Below, in pieces: positions 35,290 through 46,200 of a stretch of DNA of 64,000 bases (within the stretch, counting starts at the first letter, position 1; each line of letters starts with the position of its first letter). The position numbers were made by a program, and so were the translations under genes. The notes beneath the pieces were generated by a model, which saw only the letters and a program-made list of their open reading frames with translations, made no database searches and had not been told where the DNA came from. The DNA is from Acorus gramineus (lineage: Eukaryota; Streptophyta; Magnoliopsida; Acorales; Acoraceae), in NCBI GenBank assembly GCA_030737835.1, contig CM060853.1:16178895-16242894 (forward strand). Direction: 5' to 3'.

Positions 35290-38200
35290 TTTTTGGGTTT
35301 TTAAGAACATGTGATTGGCCATTGGGCCTCCTCCGCTTGGATTTTTAGGCCCAGATCCAAACTCAGCCCATTTTACAACCCCATCGAATCACTAACTACA
35401 TTATCTCAGTACATGACTATATGTATATGTTTTTATTTTTTTACAAAAAAAAAAAAAATGTATTTCATTAACTAATTATACTTAATGAAAGAAAACCAAT
35501 CCAAGTTTTACATGACCCAACTAGAGTTTGGATCCATTCAAAACTCTGATTTTCCAAGTGAAAAAAAAAAAACAGGCTATCTTGGCCATTTGTTGCAGGT
35601 TTAATTTATATATAATAAAAATAGGAGATTTTAGATTTTTTTTTATAAATAGGAGCATGTTTGTGGGTTGTTGTTGTGTAAAATAGCAATAAATTAACAA
35701 TATATATTTGTCAGAATAAATTATAAAAGATATCTTTTATTATATATATATATGACATAAATATCATTTTTAGTTTTGAAAGTATAAAATTGATGTGTGT
35801 TTGTATATAAAAAGCACAATGTTATTCTTGATTTAGTTTAAGGGAACATTTTATAGAAGTTTGCATAAGTAATAATATGGGACTTTTTAAATTTCATTAC
35901 TTGAATAATTTTAAATAAATTTAAACAAATATGTTATAATAATTTATTTTAAGCTACAAGTTAGAATTTACAAATTATATGTTTAAACAAGCACACATCT
36001 TGTTTTGTACCCATGGCTTACTGTAGAAGATTCCTGACCACCCCCTATTGAACCAGACCCTCTACTCTTCTATGGCTAGGTGACTTCCCTGAGGTCTACC
36101 GCCTTCGCCAAGGTCAACTCTAAGATTTGAAAATTTGGGTGGGGTCTTTAATAAACTTTTAAAATGGGGTCCTATAAAAATAAAATAAAATCATCTTGTT
36201 AAAAAAAACAAATTGTCATCTTAAAAAATTGAGATTGTCAAGCCTAAATTTCATATTCAATTAACAAGAATATGTTAATATAATTATAAAAAATATAACC
36301 AAAAAGAAAAAAAAAAGAAAATTAAGCAAAACTAAATTCAAGAAGGGGTTAAGGACCTTAAAATAAAGGTTAGAGAAGGGGGTGACTATCCACCTTCTAA
36401 AATATGTCTAAAATATTAGTTATGTAGAAAGAACGATGACCATTGAATGAATGAAATTTTATTTAGATGGTTGGGATTGCTTACATTTTTTTCATTTGGG
36501 ACTCTTATATGTGTTAAAAATAATCAGATTTCACAATGGACGAGACAGAGACTCATAACAAAAATATAGAGTTGCTATGGGATTTTGAATTTTGGGGTAT
36601 TTCCCTGGGTGGGGGCCCTAGGCGGCCAGCTTTAACCCGAGGCTACCCATGTGGCTTCACCCACACGATCAAACACTCCCAATCTTTTATACAATGCTTC
36701 GTTTTTTTCCTAATGTGTTCCATGTTTTGAGTCGTCCCATGGCACATGACACCAGTGACTGATTCCTTCAGATGTCATTTGACCTGATACGATTTAGTGA
36801 GCAGACGGTTTTGAAATGCCAACCACATGAAACACTTAACATTGAGAGGATTTTCATATTTCCAAATTTGTTCTTTATTTCTTTCTTTTTCTCACATCAC
36901 ATGATTTGCTGGGAATTAAAACAAGCTGATGTATGTAGCAATAATCAATTTTTTGTGAAACTATCTCAGTTAAAATCAGTAGTGCAGAATTATTCCTCAA
37001 TTATTTTTAGTGAGTCTCCTGGTGCCTTCCATTAGTTACCTTTTGCAGAATTAATCTATAGACTATAGTTTTCTAGACAACCATAGGCATGCATGGATTT
37101 CCACATCACGAATTCCATTGACAGGGGAAAGCATCAAACACTTGAAAATTGTCATCAAGGACAAATTTACACTAACTTTTGCTTAGCTTGTAGAGAAAGC
37201 AAGAGCGTTTTAGAAATCAGAATCACGTGGAGATGCATAAGTTTATAACATCCATACATGATATATATATAAGTATATTATATAGTGGTGTCCATAACTC
37301 AATTTGATGCTGACAAACATTCCAAAGAAGGAACCCTATCCACCATTAACAAGTCTCAAGCAAACATGGGTTATGGTGAGGGCCATGATCAATAAAGTGT
37401 GTCTACCAAAGTTGAAACCTTCTCCCCGAAATAAACTCCCCTTGTCAGGTGGATTGGGTGTCATGTTTATTAATTAAAGATAGTTTGGGCACAATCACAC
37501 ACTAAACTTTTTCATAAACATGGTTCTTATGACATTTTTATAAACATGATCTGTTATAGGGCCAAGAGCCCCATAACCTAGTGGATTCTTATTAGGGGAC
37601 ATTTTAGATTTCATTAATGGATGCATCAGTTGTAGAGGTCCCCATATCAACTCCCATGTTCCTTACTAACCTATTTAATATAAATCAGTGTAGCTAGGTT
37701 ATATTTTTTTATGTCACATATATATTTTTTAAATAGTTTGTGAAAGTTTCTTGTAAAATATTTTTGAGCTAATCTATAAAAACAAATATGACAGCATTAG
37801 TTACATGAGTAAAAAAAAGAAAAATAGATTTAAATTTCCAAAAATTTTCCTTTACGGATAGAGTTTTAATAGAGAACAATGTAGCTCTTATAATATATGA
37901 TGAATCATGAAGGTCATTATATGTTTTTTTTCCACTGCAACTGTCAGAGTGGATTGAAAACTTTTTAAAGAGAAGACACAGATGGGCGAAGAACTCAATT
38001 GTCTATATCAATTTGGAGGAATGTGATACAAACATTCCTCTAGAAAATAAATGAAGTAGAGTTAAAGTTGTAAAACATCATGTACTTATATTGTGATTCA
38101 AATGTTAAAAACACATACTAAAACCATATTTACCGTCCATATATTTATGTCACGTGATTTAGATCTTCAATGTACATATCTTTAGGCATGATATAAGATT

Positions 38201-38590
38201 TTGAAAACAAATTATTCAATTTTTAAGAATGAAAAACTATTGATTTAATCTTATATTCATACATAGAATACATATTATTCTAGTATTCAACTAAATAAGA
38301 CATAGAAGATTAACGTTGTGACAATTCTAATGACCTTATGGATTACAGTATAGTTCCAACACATTTTAAATTATTTTAAATAATATAATCTATATAATAA
38401 AATATAATTTTTCATAAAAAAAAATCAGAGCAATCTTCGGCGAATTGTGTATATTTTCATTTATATAAAATTAAAATATTTACGTGTTCCATCTAATCCA
38501 CTGTTGTCATTAACGCTCATTACTGGTCTTTTGATAAAAAGCGCACCTCGTAAAATGTAAAAAAAAAAAACAAGAGCAATTTTTTTTTAC
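35290..38590. other. intergenic region between divergent genes
   Basis: This separates the - strand histidinol dehydrogenase from the + strand glutaredoxin-like gene. It is AT-rich with no convincing gene; open frames at 36536-36730 and 36772-37035 look random. No clear TATA box for histidinol dehydrogenase is visible next to its start. Confidence 0.55.
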
Positions 38591-38594
38591 TTTC

Positions 38595-38636
38595 CACGTG
38601 TGAATTGTTTTATTTTCCACGTGGAATGCACACGTG
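38595..38636 (+). promoter_or_regulatory. cluster of three G-boxes (CACGTG)
   Basis: CACGTG occurs at 38595-38600, 38618-38623 and 38631-38636, each in an ACGTG-rich context (TCCACGTGTG, TCCACGTGGA, ACACGTGCGG). G-boxes of this type are ABRE-like sites for bZIP and bHLH factors. The cluster lies about 1.1 kb before the glutaredoxin-like gene, just outside the inverted-repeat element. Target gene and activity are inferred from position only. Confidence 0.55.
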
Positions 38637-38738
38637 CGGTAATGATTACCAGACGAACATCGACCGTCCGATTCGGGAATGTCATTTTTTTAAAAAATCT
38701 TAATTGTACATTCTCCATTCATTCGTTGAACAAATGGA

Positions 38739-39472
38739 ATTATATAAAAAGAAATTTTTGAAATTAACTTCCCGAATGAAAAAAAAAAATTTAGTTTTGA
38801 CCTCCAAATCAATTTAATTGTAAAATTGGTTATAGGATCTGATTTGATTGGTCAGCGCGCCCATATGACGCGCTGATCAGTTTAAAAAATGCGATTGGCG
38901 AAGACATGATTAGTTTCATCCCCACCCCCCCTCCCCACACACGTTGACCCGTGCATGCGCGGGGGACATGTCTCTCTCACAAGGGAAATGTGATTAGTAA
39001 TCACATGATTAGTAGATAAAAAAAAAATTCACGTTATTTAAAAGAAAAAAAATAATCAAAATCAGGCTTTTGATGAGTATTATTTGTATCTAGATACTTT
39101 AACAAAATATTATTTTAAAAAATAAAAAAAAAATTACAATGAGTATTATTTATATTTGTGAAAAAATTATTTACTTATCTTTTCATGCTTGTTTTTAATT
39201 TTTAGTATAAATAATACAATATTTCTTTTAAAAAAAATTAAGTATCACTAAGGGGGAGACGTGTCCCCAACAAGCGCACAGGTTGGCACGCGGGGAGGGG
39301 GGGTGGGGGTGAAAGGGTGGAGATATGATTGATAATCACGTCTTCGCCCGTGACATTAACGCGCTGATCGATCAAATCAAGCCCAGAACTAATTTTGTAA
39401 TTAAACTGACCAAAACTGAAATACTTTTATTTTTGAGGGGGGTTATTTTTAAAAATTTCGCTTATATAAATC
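38739..39472. mobile_element. long-TIR element overlapping the promoter of the glutaredoxin-like gene
   Basis: The left arm (about 38739-38975) and right arm (about 39250-39472) are inverted copies of about 220 bp. Pairs include TATATAAAAAGAAATTTTT with TATATAAGCGAAATTTTT, TTTGATTGGTCAGCGCG with TTTGATCGATCAGCGCG, and GGGGACATGTCTC with GGGGACACGTCTC. The 270-bp AT-rich middle codes for nothing. No target duplication is seen. The TATA box of the gene downstream lies in the outer end of the right arm. Confidence 0.7.
39463..39470 (+). promoter_or_regulatory. TATA box of the glutaredoxin-like gene
   Basis: TATATAAA stands 252 bases upstream of the ATG, followed by a GC-rich stretch and a CT-rich region (about 39490-39525) typical of a plant transcription start. 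It is the only good TATA in this area and falls inside the right arm of the inverted-repeat element. Confidence 0.65.
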
Positions 39473-39687
39473 GCGTTCGAGCGAGCGCGAGTCTCTCCAT
39501 TCATCCTCTCGTTCTCATTTTCCACTCCGAAGTATCCGCCGCATTCTCTCTGCCAGAAAACACATAAAAACATAAACCAAACCAACATGAATTAAATTCA
39601 GTGACTCCCATCGTTGACAACGACGACGAAGAAAAAAAAGGAACCCCCACCAACCGTTCTTCATCTCTTCTTCTCCGACCCAAATCA

Positions 39688-39711
39688 ATGCAGAGTGACC
39701 GCACCATTTGA
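39688..39711 (+). other. short uORF (7 codons) before the glutaredoxin-like gene
   Basis: ATG at 39688 reads MQSDRTI and stops with TGA at 39709-39711, only ten bases before the main ATG at 39722. A minimal ATG-AAT-TAA also occurs near 39587. Both should be in the leader if transcription starts near 39495. Confidence 0.5.
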
Positions 39712-39721
39712 TCAATCAAAA

Positions 39722-40681
39722 ATGGGTTGCACGATCTCAAAACAGGGTCTCCACCGCGACAACTTCTCCCGCAAGCGAAGCCACAGCAAAAAGACCCCCC
39801 CACCACGACACGACCCTCCCCTCAACCCCTACCAACCCAAAACCCAAAACAGAGTCCCAAAGACCCCAACAAAGACACCCCCAAACGAGCCAGAGATGAT
39901 CGACACGTGGGAACTCATGGAAGGCCTCGACGTCACCCCCCTCCACCTCCCCAAAACAAAGCCCGACGACCGCCGCTCCTTCTCCTTCGACTCCTCTGTC
40001 CAATGGACCCCCGCCCCGCCCCCTCCGCCATGGCTCCACAACGTCGTGAAACCCAATGAAGACAAGTTCGACCCAAAGGTCCTGTCGACGTTCCGGAAGG
40101 CGCTCGAGCAGCTCTCGCCGGAGCACGGGTTCCTCGTCCGCGGCGCGTCGCCGGGGCCCAACAAGGAGAGCGGGCTCGTGAAGTCGATGGTCGGGGTCTT
40201 CGAGAGGGAGAAGAACAGGAAGAGAAAGCCGCCGAGTGGGTGCGAAGTGGTCCTGTACTACACGAGCTTGCGAGGGGTGAGGAGGACGTACGAGGAGTGT
40301 TGCGAGGTGAGGAGGATATTGAGAGGGTACGGAGTGAGAGTCGATGAGAGGGACGTTTCGATGGATTTGGGGTACAAGGAGGAGGTGCGTGGGAGGGGGA
40401 TTCCGGCGGTGGTTGTGAGGGGGGAGTGGGTGGGAGGGGCGGAGGAGGTGAGGGGGTTGCATGAGATGGGGGAGATGGAGGGGGTGTTGAAGGGGGTGGG
40501 GGAGGTGGTGGTGGGTGGTGGTGGAGGGAGTTGTGAAGGGTGTGGGGATGTGAGGTTTGTGAATTGTGGTAGGTGTTATGGGAGTTGTAAGGTTTTTGTT
40601 GGGGCGGAGGGTGGTGGGTTTGAGAGGTGCACTGATTGTAATGAGAATGGGATCGTCAGGTGCCCGGCTTGTTCTTGTTGA
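39722..40681 (+). CDS. glutaredoxin-like domain protein with C-terminal Cys-rich zinc-ribbon-like tail
   Basis: Single-exon gene, 319 aa, of the plant family that includes Arabidopsis At3g28850 and At5g39865. The protein starts MGCTISKQ, a good N-myristoylation/palmitoylation signal, which suggests membrane attachment and supports this start; the frame upstream has no ATG. Residues 1-110 are Pro/Lys-rich and low complexity, with a conserved IDTWELMEGLD motif. The thioredoxin-fold domain covers about residues 173-265 (CEVVLYYTSLRGVRRTYEEC, then ERDVSMDLGYKEEV and GIPAVVVRGEWVGG). The CxxC active site of true glutaredoxins is replaced by SLRG, as is normal in this family, so redox catalysis is doubtful. 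The tail (271-319) has four CxxC pairs (CEGC, CGRC, CTDC, CPAC). The molecular function is not established. Confidence 0.92.
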   Translation: MGCTISKQGLHRDNFSRKRSHSKKTPPPRHDPPLNPYQPKTQNRVPKTPTKTPPNEPEMIDTWELMEGLDVTPLHLPKTKPDDRRSFSFDSSVQWTPAPPPPPWLHNVVKPNEDKFDPKVLSTFRKALEQLSPEHGFLVRGASPGPNKESGLVKSMVGVFEREKNRKRKPPSGCEVVLYYTSLRGVRRTYEECCEVRRILRGYGVRVDERDVSMDLGYKEEVRGRGIPAVVVRGEWVGGAEEVRGLHEMGEMEGVLKGVGEVVVGGGGGSCEGCGDVRFVNCGRCYGSCKVFVGAEGGGFERCTDCNENGIVRCPACSC

Positions 40682-40699
40682 TGGGTTCGTTTTTTTTTT

Positions 40700-41383
40700 G
40701 GCTTGTACAGATGAGGATTGAGAATTTTCAAAAGAGTATGTTTTGATGTTTTTGAGTGATTTTTGGGAGTGTGGTTTAGTTTTTTTTTTTTTTCCTCTTC
40801 TTTTGGGATGATTTGTGTGACAAAAGAATAGTGGTAAGATGTAATCACGATTAGGTGATGACAGAAGCCTTTTATTTTTATTTTTTTGGGGATGCTGTGA
40901 TACCCAGATCCGTTTTCAGCCTCACTTCTAATCATATATGTATCGATAGAAAATTAACGACGCAAATGCTTCCGTTAACAAAGCATATGCTTCGAAAGAA
41001 TTTTTTTATTTTTTATAAATGCATCCATGTAATTCAATGGAGTATATGCTTCATTTTTTATAAAAACATATAACTCATTAAATGAGATATAATATTTTAA
41101 AAAAAATCAAAACACATGTAGTGTGAATTGAGGCTGCAAATGGTGCTGGATGTAAGCAATTGTCTACCATTTCTATATTTATATATACTGAAGTAACAAT
41201 TGTCCATCGTTTCTTAAAAAAAAAAAAAAAAAACATTAATTCTCCAGTGCCATTTAACTATTGATTTTGATGGAGAAGAGCTCATTTCATTCAGAAACCC
41301 TGTTTGTTTGAGTGGGTTTTTGCGCTGCTACAACCAGCTTATATTTTTTATCCTTACTTCACCTACGATTATATATTTTAATA
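40700..41383. other. 3' region of the glutaredoxin-like gene and intergenic DNA
   Basis: The first 200 or so bases are the likely 3' UTR, with T-rich tracts. After that I see only AT-rich DNA. Confidence 0.55.
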
Positions 41384-42270
41384 GGATTTTTGCATATATA
41401 TATACCTCTATTAAATTCAAATTTTATTAAAATACCCTTGAAAAAACCCACAACGCAAAAATATCTCTAAAAAACTTTAAAGTGCATCAATGCCCTTGTG
41501 GTCAAATTCCGTATGGTTAATATTTTTTATTTTCATTCTGTTAGAGGCATTTAAATGGCCCATGTACCCTTAGGTTACCTCAAATGAGTTTTATTTATTT
41601 ATTGTTGCATGTATACCCCTCTTAAAACCCGAATTTACATAATTATCCATTTTATTTTCACCATTACATTAATACCCATGAAATTTTAATATGTCATGCA
41701 AATTTACCCCTGAGGTTAATGTGCATGAGGATTGATTAGAATATTTCTGTTAATCACTATTAATCACATGTAAATAGTCCAAAATACCCTCCCACTCTCT
41801 ATTTGTAGTGCCGAACCTTAATTCCTTCTTCCTTTAACTCTCTCCTTTTTCTTCTTATTTGGGTGGGGTAAAACTGATGATTTTACAAAGTAAAATTAAG
41901 AATCTAACCATGATTCTACCTGTGTTCCTAACAACTGAACAAGGGGCAAATTTGCACGACTTATTAAAAATTCAGGGGTATTTAGGTAATGGTGGAAATA
42001 GAGGGGTAATTCCAAAAATTTGGGTTTTAATAGAGGTATATATATGAAAAAAAAAACTTTTTTTTTCTAAATTAATAAGGGCATTTAAATCAATATACAA
42101 GTGGAGTGAGACTTTTTAACCATGTTAATTCAAGATTTTCACGGGTGAGGTATAAGGGTACAATTGCACTCATTTAAAGTTTTTAAGATGTATTTTTTAC
42201 GCTGTGGGTTTTTTCAAAGGTATTGTGATAAAATTAAAATTTAACAGAAGATATATATATGCAAAAATCC
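41384..42270. mobile_element. fold-back/long-TIR element
   Basis: The ends are GGATTTTTGCATATATATA and, inverted from the right, GGATTTTTGCATATATATA. The two arms pair along almost their full length (about 420 bp each, turning near 41830): for example GAAAAAACCCACAACGCAAAA with GAAAAAACCCACAGCGTAAAA, and CATGCAAATTTACCCCT with CGTGCAAATTTGCCCCT. Arm identity is clearly lower than in the 24433-26024 element, so it is older. It has no coding capacity and no clear target duplication. Confidence 0.75.
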
Positions 42271-42279
42271 CTTCTTTTT

Positions 42280-43228
42280 TTCAGAGTATTACTTCATTTG
42301 TAAAGCACGTGCATTTAAAGCAGAAAAAAAAAAAAAAAAAAAAGGAAAACCATAATGGAGACTGTTATTTAAGGGTGATGAGTTAGGATTCAAATTCAAG
42401 TCCGTTTTGCACCTTCCCCCGACCAAAAGGAAAAAAAAAAAGTCTGTTTTGCACCTGGGTTGGCTGATGAGGGACCAGGTGGTCACTTATTGTGAACGTG
42501 AGGAGGACGACGTTAGTCGGACTCTCTGCGATGCTGCAAAGAAAAGGCAAACAAAATAATCCAATAGAACTGTAAGCATTAGATAAAGCGTACCAAGTCA
42601 AATTGGCAGATGCACTGAAAGATGTACAAGTAGTTGGGAGACCATCCCCTGAAGAATCCCATTGAACAGGGCAGCTGTTTGACCCACTTCAGATGCCAGA
42701 GAAAGAGAATGAAAAGGTGGCTCGGCTCCCAAGGTCCCTTAAGTCCACTACCCCCAAATGCATTACCATGGAATAATAATGAAAATGATACATCAATGTA
42801 TATAATAACCAAATATAATTTGTTACATCACGTATTCTCAGCCGGAAGCTTGCTTTTTTTTATATTACAAAGTTTATATTTAGTAGCCGTAGCTGTTTAT
42901 TCTCACACTAGGACAGGCACTAACTAATGTATTACAAAGATCATCAATCGAAAACCAGAGGACTCAATATATCGATGGATGACAGAAGTCCTCCACTGTT
43001 TGTAAACATATATTAATCATAGAGGGGAACTATTGTGCTGTGAAGACATTTACATGTAACAGTGTTTATTCCCTATAATTAAATCACATGTGCATGTGGA
43101 AAGGAGGGGGAAAAAATGAAAGAATTGGTATACCAGGTTTGTGTAGGATGGTGAATTCAGTCCTTTGTACTGAGACGAGGCAGGATGCATTTCATTGCAT
43201 AAAATCATGAATTTTGCAGGAGCTGATT
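42280..43228. other. intergenic region downstream of the sucrose transporter
   Basis: No gene is seen. A duplicated GTCCGTTTTGCACCT / GTCTGTTTTGCACCT pair lies around 42400-42457, separated by A-rich sequence. The right side likely includes the sucrose transporter 3' UTR. Confidence 0.5.
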
Positions 43229-46200
43229 TCAGCCGAACCCGTGGTAACCTGAAGGTTTAAATGAACTGGAAAGCTGAGGTAACTTACGGATCGCCAGGAC
43301 TCCGGATGCAAGGGCGGAGATTGAAGCTATAACAAAGGCAGGTACATTTCCTCCCCCAAAGAGGGCGTCCCAGGGGCCGGCTCCAAGAGAGACGATCATC
43401 TGAATACCAAACAAATGGCGCAAACGATTATTTGTGCAGTTAATCGTATTAAACACATATTAATCAATGATGCTAGGAGGATCATGAATTTGATATGGAT
43501 GTGGTCAATCTTGCATGTCACTATTAATTTTCTATTTTGTATTTTTATGATTTTTTTCCCTAGATTTTATTGGATTGCAAATTTTTACACTTACAAAATT
43601 GTTTGAGAATTTCAAACAGGTATTTGACACAAGACTAGCCACTTCACAGATATTGTTGGAGAGAGGGGTCATCGCCTCTAAACCAGTGACAAGGATCTAG
43701 GTCATTAGAAATAAAGATATTTCAAACCACACCCTTACAAAGTGTCAAAATCCTCAAGGAAATGCAAACATCTAAACAGAGCCTTTTAGTACCTCTCAGA
43801 GGAAAAAAAGGGACATTCAAAAGGAAGTATAATTTCTAAGGATTTTATTTCTGACTAATCTAAGGAATTAGATGCATTCACAATGCCTGATTCTTGCAAA
43901 AACATCAAGAGAAAACAACAGCAGCAAAGATATTCACACAAAAGTAAAAAGCCTCAAAATAAATCAGTAACCGTGTCATCTGACACGAGAAACTGATGGA
44001 CTGAGATGAAAACTAGATATGTAGCAGAACTCATAAGTAAATTGGTGTCAATATCTTAAAAGTTGCAATTTGCAAACCTCTTGTAAATATTCTTCTTGAA
44101 ATAATTCAAAGAATTTTGCTTTGTTTTCAAGAAATAAAGGATAACCACTAAATGATAAAGTGTACACTATTAATCCTTGAGCTAAATCAAACATATGGGA
44201 CAAGATAAATTTCAAGTCAAATAAGGAATGTAGATTCATGCAACTATGACTTTCCTCATTAGAATGTCATTGTGAATTAGGAAGGACATGTAAATACATG
44301 ATTGTAGGAAACTAAAGTATGCACCTGAGGGACGACAATTGCAAGATTCAAAACTCCTGTGGCCAAACCTGCATAGGTTATTAATATTTAGAACAACTTG
44401 GAAAACATACAACATTCTGGGAGGACAAAGATGAAAGGGATAACTTAAGACTACAATTTAATACAAACCTTGTCCACCCCCTGTATCAGCAGTCAGCTCT
44501 GCAGTCACAGAAAAAGGGACACTGTATGTAATCTGCGCCAAGCACAATCATCAGAGAAAGATTCATGTTTCACAAAGCAATGTTAGTGAGACAATATAGT
44601 CACCAATACTTACAGCAAGAGGGAATCCAAGAACCGCAAATAACACCAATGATGCGGTCTTGATTGGTGCATGCCCTGTGATGGAAATCAAACTTATCAC
44701 AGCAGTACTTGCCATGCAGACGAAGACAATGAAGTTGCTGATCGCCCACAATACCCTTGCCCCCATACGCCGACACATTGGTTCAATGAGGAATGAACTC
44801 ACACCAAGTACAACCTGATGAAATAAAAACAAAAACCAAAAAGGAGGAGAAAAACTCAGTTAGCACACTAGTTGTCCTGGCTGTAAAAAGAATGATTCGA
44901 AAAGAAGTGAGTTTTTCTTAATATCCTTTGATTCAGCAAGACAGAATTTAGGAAAGAAATGATTGTTTAATTTGAGTTCTTACTGAATTCAATAGCAAAC
45001 CGAATGCACCTTCTCTGACACCTTCATGGTAAGCCTCAACTTTTGAAGCTTCACCTTTTGGATCTCCACGGTAAACTTCTCGCCCCATCCAGTCCGTATC
45101 AAACAGAAAGAAAGGAAACCATGACAGCTGATAAAGCATAGAGTTGAAAAAAAGGGAGTCATTCGTGGAATTAAACACTCCTCACATTTTCCAGGAAAAA
45201 TACTATTGGAAAGTAAAAGCAACAAGCATGATTTTGTTGTAAAAACTCAGATGGGTACTATGTAATTAACAATCGCATACCCAAGTAAGGGCCATCACAA
45301 GAAGCACTGAATGCATTGCAGGAGGCAAATGCCTCATACTGGTCAGAATGTTGACAAGCACAGAACCAACACCATTGGAAAAGACTTCAACCGTCTCCTC
45401 TTTAACTTTCAAGTCACGATTGAGAGTATTTTCGGAATCCGCTTTACCAATCAATGTGCCACTTTCAGACTTGTGGTCGGTAGGCTTCCCATTAGTGGCA
45501 TTTGATGGCCCGAGGTGAGAATGTGGAGCACCATTTAATAACGGTGCCGAATCAGACAAGTTTTGTGCCGGTTTCACGATTAGTGGAACCTCTATAGCAA
45601 AATGCAGAGTAACAAATGTACAAAATAACAGGAAAACCTGTGCAGGCAAAATGAGCTTGGTTAGAAATTCCATAGGAATACAGAAGAAACTATCTACCTA
45701 CCTTGAAAGATTGATAGTCATTATACTTACAGAGCCTGATATACAGCATTAAACAATTCTTGGCATGCAGATGGGATTAAAGAAGACAAGACAAAAACTC
45801 GAGGAAATGGATGAAGGAATGAGGTATAAATTAGTTTAAAACTTAAATTCACTTCCAAAGCACACATGTGAATGCTTCTGGATTTCCAATGGAAAGAGAA
45901 CCAAATGTGTGAGAAATGTAAACAAAAGTCCACTCCTATCCTCAGGCTGGTAAAGAAGTACACTAATACATATCATGGAGTAGTGTACTTCTTTAATCAG
46001 AATAAAACCAAGTTCAGAACACCGTTAAACGGAGACACAACAAAATACATTCTAAACCAATACCACGAAAATAAAATAAAATGCAACATCCTGAAAAAGG
46101 AGAAAGAATCAAACTTAACAAGGAGTGTCTTCATGGGCATCACTAGCATTGTATTGAACATAACTTTTGTCACCCAGTTATCATGTTATTCACAACACTA

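Noticed and set aside
39614-39721. N-terminal extension of the glutaredoxin-like protein (36 extra codons)
   Set aside because: The frame is open but begins with TTG, not ATG. MGCTIS at 39722 is the first in-frame ATG and a typical acylated N-terminus of this family.
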